Shown here piece after piece: positions 8,701-13,614 of a stretch of 13,614 bases of DNA. The stretch covers positions 1 through 13,614 of the forward strand of contig JAITPH010000076.1 in the NCBI GenBank assembly GCA_031289515.1, read 5' to 3'. Made by a program: the position numbers and the translations under genes. This DNA is from Tannerella sp. Its GTDB lineage: Bacteria > Bacteroidota > Bacteroidia > Bacteroidales > Tannerellaceae. How positions within the stretch are numbered: position 1 is the first letter of the stretch; each line of letters opens with the position of its first letter. A model generated the notes under the pieces. That model saw nothing but the letters and a program-made list of their open reading frames with translations, was not told the origin of the DNA and ran no database searches.

Positions 8701-8790
8701 CAGCGTAAAGTATGTTATGAGACCTATTATTACAAGCGCCAGAAAAGCCATCAGCACTGCAACAGGTCGTGTTATAAGGAATTTTACCAT
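5728..8790 (-). CDS. RND-family efflux permease, first copy
   Basis: Inner-membrane permease of 1020 residues in the AcrB-like HAE group. It starts MVKFLITRPVAVLMAF, the usual first helix and PVSLLPDIPIPNV segment. Helices 2-6 lie at about 340-490 with the helix 4 motif MIDNA (D405). The last helix group contains GIIINDSI, with N where AcrB has its helix 10 lysine. The start codon overlaps the adaptor gene by 7 bp and is preceded, inside that gene, by a clear GGAGG (8805-8801) 10 nt upstream. This is notable in a phylum where such sites are usually weak, and it points to coupled translation. It would take substrates from the periplasm or membrane and hand them to the adaptor and channel. It is clearly distinct in sequence from the second permease of the operon. 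Confidence 0.93.
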   Translation of the reverse strand: MVKFLITRPVAVLMAFLALVIIGLITYFTLPVSLLPDIPIPNVTVQASMENSSAREMENTVVATLRRQLMQVSKLRDLQSETRDGSTQINLRFNYGTNINLAFIEVNEKIDAAMNYMPRDLDRPRVIKASATDIPVFYLNLTLKNDEKYGSANTEKFIEMSEFAETVLKRRIEQLSAVTMVDATGTVSSEVQVLPDMDKLEIANITLSEIETAINNNNIEIGSMIIRDGYYEYNIKFSSLIHTAEDIEDIYMRKSDRIYQIKDLCTVKIVPEEERGYSIVDGKRAVTLAIIKQSSENMDNLKKSLNETIDYFRKLYPDIDFTVNRNQTELLDYTISNLKQNFLIGFILICIVAFLFLGDAKSPTVIGISMIVSLVMCFQFFYFFDKSLNIISLSGLILALGMMIDNAIIITENISQHRERGLSLEDACVLGTTEVITPMLSSTLTTIAVFVPLIFLSGIAGAIFVDEAFSVSVGLLVSYFTGIMLMPVLYKLVYAKTFTKRDFGSRMRRFHESGNSGLYKWYDRLIKFTFSHKILNAIVIIAVFPLCVVMFYVIPKSGMPAVDQVELLTHIDWGENIHIAENRTRLDNLCRDIDSLTLEHSVYVGRQQFILDNEKKMPSSESELYIKAANSDAAEQVQKEIAKWITRNHPAAVMSFAPPETVFEKIFMTGESELVTELYPHRNFTPQADDIINIEKQLEKATGEHSEGIVFDNEINLQINREKLLLYNVDYNEISRILKTAFRDNEIATLRSYQQYLPVTIAGEEQTISEIIGKTLVRTITNSTGEQQHLPLSAFVSIVSTEGIKTIVAGKNGEFIPVTYQKTHDPESLMKRTRAEINNSKSWDVNFSGSYFSNKKMLNELVVILFISILLMYFILAAQFESFMQPLIVLLEIPVDVAAALVCLWAFGHTLNLMSAIGIVVTCGIIINDSILKIDMINELRKEGVPLMEAIHTAGHRRLRAIIMTSLTTIIAMVPMMFANDLGSEIQKPLAVAMISSMVIGTLVSLYIIPLIYWRIYKRS

Positions 8791-9863
8791 AGTTTTTTTA
8801 CCTCCGTTCCGTCTGCCAGATGTTCGTTTCCGCTGACGATTATCAGATCGCCTTCTTTAAGCGTTTCGCTTGTAACAGTGCAGTGAGTAGCGTTTTCCAA
8901 ACCTGTTTTTACGTAATGCCAGCCTGCCTTGCCGTCGTTGTAGGTGAAAACGACCGGTCGCCCGGTACGCAATACTACGGCTGCTTTCGGCGTTACCCAG
9001 TGCTTGCCCAGAGAACGGAATACGCTGATTCGGACGTTCATTCCGTGAAACAGGTTCGGATGGGGCTGTATGAGCGCCTTTATCCGTACCGTTCCTTCCT
9101 TGTCCACGCTTGGATTGATGCTTGCTATGCTGCCTACGGATTCGATGTCGGGCGAGGCGTATGACTGTATTTTTACCTTGTCGCCGGTTTTTATCAGGGG
9201 CAGCTCGTTTTCAAGGATTTTGAAGTCTACTTCGGGCTTGCTTTCATTTATTACGGTGCAGAACGGCTCGGAAGTATTTATGGCGCAATACGTTTTGGCG
9301 AAAAGATTGGCTACGATGCCAGAAACGGGAGTGCGCAAAACGGCGTTTTTGAGATTGTATTCCGCAATGTCGAACTGAATCTTAGAATTGTTATACCCGC
9401 TTCGGATATATGCAAGTCTGATTGTCTCTTTCGGAATCGAAGCCGAATCGACGAGCGAATAGCCCTGTCCTATCAGCACGTCCTGAAGGTCAAGGTATGC
9501 CTTTTGAAGGTTGTCGAATGCCTGACGGTAGCTGCTCGACAGCTGAAAGGTATCAAGCATGGCTATCGCGTCTCCGGCGGACACGCGGTCGCCGTTCTTG
9601 ACGAAAATACTCACCGGGACGTCGTTTGGCGATGACGAAAGAAATTTCAGCTCTGCCATCTGACCGGAACTGATACGTCCGTTGCTTACAAGTTCGTGAT
9701 CGAAGTCTTTCGTGGCAAGCGCTTCCGTGCCTACTTCGGTTTCTTCTTCGGGAATTACCGTCTCGATCGATTCATCGCTGCCTTCACTTGCATTGTTACT
9801 CTTTTGCCCGCAACTGCAAAAAATTGACGCTATTAATAAGCCTGATAAAAATTTCCTCTCCAT
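8784..9863 (-). CDS. Membrane-fusion (periplasmic adaptor) lipoprotein of RND pump
   Basis: Adaptor of 359 residues (HlyD/AcrA-like) that joins permease and channel. The N-terminus (MERKFLSGLLIASIFCSCG) is a lipoprotein signal; C18 after Ser, or C16, would be the lipidated residue. An acidic, low-complexity linker (about 20-50) follows. Next come the first half of a lipoyl-type domain (VSIFVKNGDRVSAGDAIAML), an alpha-helical hairpin (about 110-170), the second half (NAVLRTPVSGIVANLF) and a beta-barrel with a membrane-proximal domain ending in ITV/GDLIIVSGNEHLADGTEV-like strands. It is the first gene of the operon, which is the common order for such pumps. The ATG is about 30 nt downstream of a TAACTTTG -7 element. 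Confidence 0.92.
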   Translation of the reverse strand: MERKFLSGLLIASIFCSCGQKSNNASEGSDESIETVIPEEETEVGTEALATKDFDHELVSNGRISSGQMAELKFLSSSPNDVPVSIFVKNGDRVSAGDAIAMLDTFQLSSSYRQAFDNLQKAYLDLQDVLIGQGYSLVDSASIPKETIRLAYIRSGYNNSKIQFDIAEYNLKNAVLRTPVSGIVANLFAKTYCAINTSEPFCTVINESKPEVDFKILENELPLIKTGDKVKIQSYASPDIESVGSIASINPSVDKEGTVRIKALIQPHPNLFHGMNVRISVFRSLGKHWVTPKAAVVLRTGRPVVFTYNDGKAGWHYVKTGLENATHCTVTSETLKEGDLIIVSGNEHLADGTEVKKLW

Positions 9864-9894
9864 GTGTTGTAATTAAACGGTTCATAAATCGGGA

Positions 9895-9902
9895 CAAAGT
9901 TA
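9895..9902 (-). promoter_or_regulatory. Probable -7 element of the efflux operon promoter
   Basis: The minus strand reads TAACTTTG, a perfect match to TAnnTTTG, 31 bp upstream of the adaptor start codon. I do not see a clear TTG at the expected 19-21 nt further upstream; a TTTG lies only 14 nt away (9920-9917). No operator-like palindrome was recognised around it. Confidence 0.5.
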
Positions 9903-10055
9903 TGATAAAAAAATTACAAACATAAAAAGGAAGTATATTTTTTCTCTTGCTAATGTTAAACTTTGATAATTATTTTTTAGCTTTGCTTGTTTTTTCTTCG
10001 AAAAGGTCGAATAAAAGTATTAAAATTCAAGATATGCGTCTGTCCGAACAGAAAA

Positions 10056-10084
10056 AAGCAACTCCCCGCAAGAGAGAGTTGCTT
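10056..10084 (-). terminator. Intrinsic terminator of the rubrerythrin gene
   Basis: AAGCAACTC (10056-10064) pairs with GAGTTGCTT (10076-10084) around an 11-nt loop. On the minus strand it is followed by a T-run (plus-strand A run 10052-10057). It lies about 30 nt past the stop codon of the leftward rubrerythrin gene. On the plus strand only TTAATAATTT follows, so it would be weak in that direction. Confidence 0.85.
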
Positions 10085-10115
10085 AATAATTTCAGGTTTT
10101 TAAGGAGGAGGGCGG

Positions 10116-10667
10116 TCATTTGCCGAAATAGCGATTGTAGAGACCTTCAAACCCTTTACCGTGACGTGCTTCGTCCTTGCACATTTCGTGAACGGTGTCA
10201 TGGATTGCGTCAAGATTTTGTTGCTTGGCAAGTGTCGCAATGCGTTTTTTGTCTTCGCACGCGCCCTGTTCGGCAAGCATACGCTTGTAGAGGTTGGTCT
10301 TGGTATCCCAAACTATCTCGCCCAGCAATTCCGCAAAACGTGCGCAATGGTCTGCTTCTTCGTAAGCATAACGCTTGAATGCTTCGGCGATTTCAGGGTA
10401 TCCTTCCCTGTCTGCCTGACGGCTCATGGCGATATACATCCCCACTTCGGTCGCTTCGCCCATGAAATGAGCCTGCAATCCTTCCCAAATAACCGGGTCT
10501 ACACCTTTAGCGACGCCGATAACATGTTCGTCGGCAAAATTCAGTTTTCCGTTGTCTACAACTTCTTTGAATTTCTCTTTCGGCTGTTTACACATCGGAC
10601 AAATTTCGGGAGCTTCATCTCCCTCATGTACGTATCCACATACGGTACAGATAAATTTTTTCTTCAT
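10116..10667 (-). CDS. Reverse rubrerythrin (rubredoxin-like domain plus diiron ferritin-like domain)
   Basis: Cytoplasmic non-haem iron protein of 183 residues. The rubredoxin-type zinc-ribbon/iron site comes first: C7-x2-C10 and C23-x2-C26 in the ICTVCGYVHEGDEAPEICPMC segment. The ferritin-like four-helix domain follows (about 58-180), with carboxylate and histidine ligands visible in GEATE (71-74), EEADH (103-107) and DEARH (165-169). This order, rubredoxin domain at the N-terminus, is the reverse of classical rubrerythrin. Relatives act as NADH-linked peroxidases that remove hydrogen peroxide in anaerobes, with an electron-donating partner encoded elsewhere. It is a single-gene unit with its own terminator. 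A PerR-like palindrome lies 123-137 bp upstream, which fits peroxide control. The start is preceded by a purine-rich AAAGAAAG. Confidence 0.92.
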   Translation of the reverse strand: MKKKFICTVCGYVHEGDEAPEICPMCKQPKEKFKEVVDNGKLNFADEHVIGVAKGVDPVIWEGLQAHFMGEATEVGMYIAMSRQADREGYPEIAEAFKRYAYEEADHCARFAELLGEIVWDTKTNLYKRMLAEQGACEDKKRIATLAKQQNLDAIHDTVHEMCKDEARHGKGFEGLYNRYFGK

Positions 10668-10789
10668 AATTTCTTTCTTTTAATAATTAATATAATGTAA
10701 GGCTGTACTTTCGGACAACCTGTTTTTCTCTCTCTTGTCTTCATACAAATCTGTGGCTCTGCCGGTTTTTGCTCTGCAAAGGCAACGAT

Positions 10790-10804
10790 TTGTAATGATT
10801 ACAA
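10790..10804. promoter_or_regulatory. PerR-like 7-1-7 palindrome upstream of reverse rubrerythrin
   Basis: TTGTAAT-G-ATTACAA is a perfect 15-bp palindrome. It matches the published PerR box consensus TTATAATnATTATAA except for one symmetric pair of changes. It lies in the region between the divergent rubrerythrin and ABC-F genes, on the rubrerythrin side. A candidate -7 element for rubrerythrin, TGCCTTTG on the minus strand (10784-10777), is close by, so a bound repressor would overlap or abut the -33 region. Promoter placement is tentative. Confidence 0.55.
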
Positions 10805-10932
10805 CTTTGTTTCGTTTGCAAAAGTCTAAAATAAAAATGAGACTGCCAAATTTTTTCGCAATTATTTTCATTTTTTCTTTGCGTCATTGTCGCTTGCGAG
10901 CTTGCAAAGCAGCATAAAACCCTATCACAAAT

Positions 10933-10985
10933 AATTGACAATGGCAAATTTGTAATTGTCGATTTTCCTTTGTCTATTGTCGATT
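10933..10985. promoter_or_regulatory. Three phased copies of ATTGTCRATT upstream of the ABC-F gene
   Basis: ATTGTCGATT occurs at 10955-10964 and 10976-10985. A third copy with one mismatch lies inverted at 10933-10942 (AATTGACAAT). Start-to-start spacing is 22 and 21 bp, about two helical turns, so all would face the same side of DNA. The last copy ends 12 bp before the -33 element of the ABC-F promoter. This arrangement would suit an activator or cooperative repressor, but no known regulator is recognised. Confidence 0.4.
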
Positions 10986-10997
10986 ATTCCGAAGGAG

Positions 10998-11029
10998 TTT
11001 GTGTCTGTATAAAAAAAATCGTACCTTTG
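10998..11029 (+). promoter_or_regulatory. Promoter of the ABC-F gene
   Basis: TTTG (10998-11001) and TACCTTTG (11022-11029) are separated by 20 nt and fit the Bacteroidota -33/-7 consensus. The start site should be near 11034-11037, giving a leader of about 25 nt before the ATG. The leader has a weak purine-rich stretch (AGAAAGAAG) as its only candidate ribosome binding site. Confidence 0.75.
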
Positions 11030-11060
11030 CACGTCGTAAAGAACAGAAAGAAGTATTATT

Positions 11061-12677
11061 ATGATTACAGTTAGCGGATTAGACATTCAGTTTGGGAAGC
11101 GCATATTGTTTCAGGACGTGAATATCAAGTTTGTACCGGGCAATTGCTACGGAGTTATCGGAGCAAACGGCGCCGGTAAATCAACATTGTTGCGTGTGAT
11201 AAGCGGCGATATGGAGCCTACGCGCGGTATTATCTCGCTCAATCCGGGCGAGCGCCTTTCGGTCTTGTCGCAAGACCATTTCGCATTTGACGAACATACC
11301 GTTCTCGATGCCGTCCTGATGGGACATACGGTTTTATGGGACGTAATGAGCGAGAAAAACGCCATTTACGCCAAAGAAGACTTCACGGACGAAGACGGCA
11401 TCCGCGCTTCGGAGCTTGAAGAAAGATTCGCGGAAATGGAAGGCTGGAACGCCGAAAGCGATGCCGCCGCCTTGCTGAGCGGTCTGGGCATTAAAGAAGA
11501 ATTGCATTACAAACTGATGAAAGACCTTAGCGGTAAACAAAAAGTCCGCGTACTTCTGGCGCGCGCGCTGTTCGGCAAACCGGACAACCTGCTGCTCGAC
11601 GAGCCGACCAACGACCTCGACCTCGAAACGGTATCATGGCTCGAAAACTATCTTTCAAACTTTGAACAGACCGTTCTTGTAGTCAGTCACGACCGCCATT
11701 TTCTCGATTCCGTCTGCACGCATACCGTAGACATAGATTTCGGGAAATTGAAACTTTTTGCCGGAAATTACAGTTTCTGGTACGAATCGAGCCAGTTAGC
11801 TCTCCGTCAGCAGCAACAGCAAAACAAGAAGGCTGAGGAGCGAAAAAAAGAGCTTGAAGAATTTATTCGCCGCTTCAGCGCGAATGTAGCGAAGTCGAAG
11901 CAGACGACGAGCCGCAAGAAGATGATCGAGAAGTTGAACATCGAGGAGATAGAGCCGTCGTCGCGTCGCTATCCGGGCATAATTTTCACGCCTTCACGCG
12001 AGCCGGGCAATCAGATACTCGAAGTTGGCGGACTGACAAAAACGATTGACGGCGAGGTATTGTTCAGAGACCTTAACTTCAACGTCGAGAAGGACGACAA
12101 GATAGTTTTCATCAGTCGCGACCCGCGTGCCATGACGGCGCTGTTCCGCATTATAAACGACGAAGACACGGCCGACGAAGGCATGTACAAATGGGGACAG
12201 ACGATAACTACGGCGTATCTGCCGCTCGAAAATGCGAGCTATTTCAACTCGGATTATAACCTTATCGAATGGCTGGGACAGTTCGCAAGAGACACCAACG
12301 ACGTCTTCCTGAAGGGATTTTTGGGACGCATGCTTTTCTCCGGCGAAGAACTGCTCAAGAAAGTGAGCGTGCTGTCGGGAGGCGAGAAGATGCGTTGCAT
12401 GATTTCGCGCATGATGCTTAGGGACGCCAATACCCTGATACTTGATACTCCTACAAATCACCTTGATTTGGAATCCATACAGGCGTTCAATAACACGCTC
12501 ATCAATTTTAAGGGAAATGTGCTGTTTTCAAGCCATGACCACGAATTTATACAGACGGTAGCAAACCGCGTAATAGAACTGACCCCGAACGGCAACATCG
12601 ACCGCATGACCGAGTACGACGATTACATATCCGACCCCCGAATAGCCGAAATCAGAGAGAAGCTGTATGCCATATGA
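11061..12677 (+). CDS. ybiT: ABC-F family ATPase, YbiT-like
   Basis: Soluble, ribosome-associated type ABC protein of 538 residues with two nucleotide-binding domains and no membrane segments. Domain 1 has Walker A GANGAGKST (34-42), signature LSGKQ (156-160), Walker B LLLDEP with E181, and switch H210. The linker (about 242-300) is glutamine- and lysine-rich coiled coil with RRFSANVAKSKQTTSRKK, as in YbiT. Domain 2 lacks a normal Walker A (ISRDPRAMTA, 351-360, no lysine) and has LILDTP (T463 in place of the catalytic Glu), but keeps LSGGE (438-442) and H492. ABC-F proteins act on the ribosomal E site during translation, and some confer antibiotic resistance; nothing here indicates resistance. 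It is monocistronic, divergent from rubrerythrin. The family is firm; the ybiT symbol is by overall resemblance. Confidence 0.9.
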   Translation: MITVSGLDIQFGKRILFQDVNIKFVPGNCYGVIGANGAGKSTLLRVISGDMEPTRGIISLNPGERLSVLSQDHFAFDEHTVLDAVLMGHTVLWDVMSEKNAIYAKEDFTDEDGIRASELEERFAEMEGWNAESDAAALLSGLGIKEELHYKLMKDLSGKQKVRVLLARALFGKPDNLLLDEPTNDLDLETVSWLENYLSNFEQTVLVVSHDRHFLDSVCTHTVDIDFGKLKLFAGNYSFWYESSQLALRQQQQQNKKAEERKKELEEFIRRFSANVAKSKQTTSRKKMIEKLNIEEIEPSSRRYPGIIFTPSREPGNQILEVGGLTKTIDGEVLFRDLNFNVEKDDKIVFISRDPRAMTALFRIINDEDTADEGMYKWGQTITTAYLPLENASYFNSDYNLIEWLGQFARDTNDVFLKGFLGRMLFSGEELLKKVSVLSGGEKMRCMISRMMLRDANTLILDTPTNHLDLESIQAFNNTLINFKGNVLFSSHDHEFIQTVANRVIELTPNGNIDRMTEYDDYISDPRIAEIREKLYAI

Positions 12678-12979
12678 TTGACTGCATGGGCTACGCTATT
12701 GCAAAAAACAAGAATTATTATCCGGATTGCTTCGTGCATTATAACGGCATGGTACACGGTGGTTGCCGTTGGCGCCCAGCCTCAAAATGTACTATTCTGT
12801 TATTTGCGGACTATTTTGTCATAAAAAATGTTGATAGATTATTCTTTTATAAAAACGGATATTTTTCCTGTTATTGTAAGCGTCGTTTATGTAATTTTGT
12901 GAGCGCATAAAACGCATCGGAAGATATTGTTGTTCCGAATATTATAAAGATTGATTTTTTAACTTAAAATATTCCATTT
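12678..12979. other. Intergenic stretch upstream of the broken SusC-like gene
   Basis: There is no supported gene. AACGGCA (12743-12749) pairs with TGCCGTT (12764-12770), but no T-run follows, so a terminator for the ABC-F gene is doubtful. TCGGAA (12917-12922) pairs with TTCCGA (12933-12938) in the presumed leader of the receptor gene. A 78-codon frame starting inside the ABC-F stop region lacks any protein character and is ignored. Confidence 0.5.
12892..12899 (+). promoter_or_regulatory. Possible -7 element for the SusC-like gene
   Basis: TAATTTTG matches TAnnTTTG and lies 80 bp upstream of the ATG at 12980, a long leader that is common for SusC-type genes. The nearest upstream TTG (12874-12876) is only 15 nt away, so the -33 half is poor. 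Confidence 0.4.
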
Positions 12980-13614
12980 ATGAAACAAAGCTGTAAATTA
13001 GTCGTCATCCCTAAAAGGTTAAAAGTCGGCGTATTAGTTCTATTCTTAGCTTGTTACGTGTCTGCGGCGTATGGCTCGGAGTAAACGAAAAGAATCGGCG
13101 GAACTGTAGTTGATCAGCAAGGGGGGGGCTATTGTGGACGCTACCAAATGGTATAAGGCACTCAGATAGGAGCTGCTACCGACATTGACGGAAAGTTCTC
13201 CTTTGAAGTTCCAAATCCCGAGCAGGCGATATTGATTACCTCGTACATAGGAATGGTAACGCAGGAAATCAAAATCGGCGACAAGAGCAACTTCCTCATC
13301 GTCCTCCTCGAAAATACGGTGAACATCGGCGAGGTACAGGTTGTGGCTTTCGGTACTCAGAAAAGGGAATCCGTTGTAGGAGCAATTTCGTCGATGAACG
13401 CTCGCGAATTGGAGGTGCTGGCGCGCTCGCTCACACAGACATTGGCGGGACGTATTGCCGGTCTGATCGCTATCCAGCGGTCAGGCGAGCCTGGCAAAGT
13501 GATGCCCAATACTATATTCGCGGCATCGCCACTTTCACGAGTGACCAGAACCCGCTTGTATTGGTAGACGGTATCGAACGCCCGCTTAACGACGTCGATC
13601 CGCTCGAAATCGAA
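12980..13614 (+). pseudogene. SusC/RagA-family TonB-dependent receptor, 5' part, multiply broken, runs off the window
   Basis: The ATG at 12980 opens a signal peptide (RLKVGVLVLFLACYVSAAYG). A TAA at 13082-13084 then stops it in the frame that continues as TKRIGGTVVDQQG, the start of the carboxypeptidase-regulatory-like domain. At 13121-13128 a run of eight G moves the coding frame (AIVDATKWYK follows in another frame). Near 13152-13159 it moves back (GTQIGAATDIDGKFSFEVP). The original frame continues through the plug start (EVQVVAFGTQKRE) to RSGEPGK. At 13498-13501 it shifts again to DAQYYIRGIATF and LVLVDGIERPLNDVDPLEIE at the window edge. Intact relatives are outer-membrane glycan or peptide importers of about 1000 residues, usually followed by a SusD gene. 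The neighbouring genes are intact, so poor sequence quality across the whole window is unlikely, but local homopolymer errors cannot be excluded. Confidence 0.9.
13121..13128 (+). repeat. Run of eight G in the SusC-like gene
   Basis: The homopolymer falls at the QQG of the expected QQGxxIVxAT segment, and one G fewer would keep the frame across it. Such tracts slip in replication and are used for phase variation of surface proteins in other bacteria. Here an upstream stop codon and later frame breaks mean that slippage alone could not restore the gene. Confidence 0.85.

Noticed and set aside
9947..10378. 143-codon plus-strand frame antisense to rubrerythrin
   Set aside because: It is a shadow frame of the well-supported rubrerythrin gene, crosses that gene's terminator, and is Arg/Cys-rich without motif.
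12674..12910. 78-codon frame overlapping the ABC-F stop by ATGA
   Set aside because: The ATGA overlap looks like coupling, but the product is rich in Cys, Tyr and Lys in a pattern expected from AT-rich noncoding DNA and has no recognisable domain.

Overview
The window looks like chromosomal DNA from a member of the Bacteroidota, most likely Bacteroidales. Four observations support this: promoters of the TAnnTTTG (-7) and TTG/TTTG (-33) type about 20 nt apart, the plug region of a SusC/RagA-type receptor, a reverse rubrerythrin, and a YbiT-like ABC-F protein with the divergent second nucleotide-binding site I recall from this phylum. The genus cannot be told from sequence alone.

Positions 1-143 hold 3.4 copies of a 42-bp tandem repeat in which two different palindromes alternate. 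The array touches the window edge and may continue outside. Positions 144-1034 contain no gene I can support. They do hold structured DNA: three long hairpins that share the basal stem GCACGGC/GCCGTGC but have unrelated loops, a perfect 8-bp hairpin, and a well-formed leftward promoter at 948-978. The promoter and the first hairpin, which is followed by eight U on the minus strand, could bound a small RNA of roughly 215 nt. This is the least explained part of the window.

Positions 1035-9863 are one leftward operon of four tightly packed genes: a lipoprotein membrane-fusion protein, an RND permease, a TolC-like outer-membrane channel and a second, divergent RND permease that starts with TTG. 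Junctions are a 7-bp overlap, a 4-bp gap and a 3-bp gap. Together they would form a tripartite export pump with two different inner-membrane subunits. The substrate cannot be read from the sequence.

Positions 10116-10667 encode a leftward reverse rubrerythrin (peroxide detoxification) with its own terminator and a perfect 7-1-7 palindrome upstream that resembles a PerR box. The divergent gene at 11061-12677 is a YbiT-like ABC-F ATPase with a good promoter, a set of three decamer repeats upstream, and one consensus plus one degenerate ATP site.

From 12980 to the right edge lies the 5' part of a SusC/RagA-family TonB-dependent receptor gene. It is broken by a nonsense codon and at least three frame changes, one at a run of eight G. 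It runs off the window.
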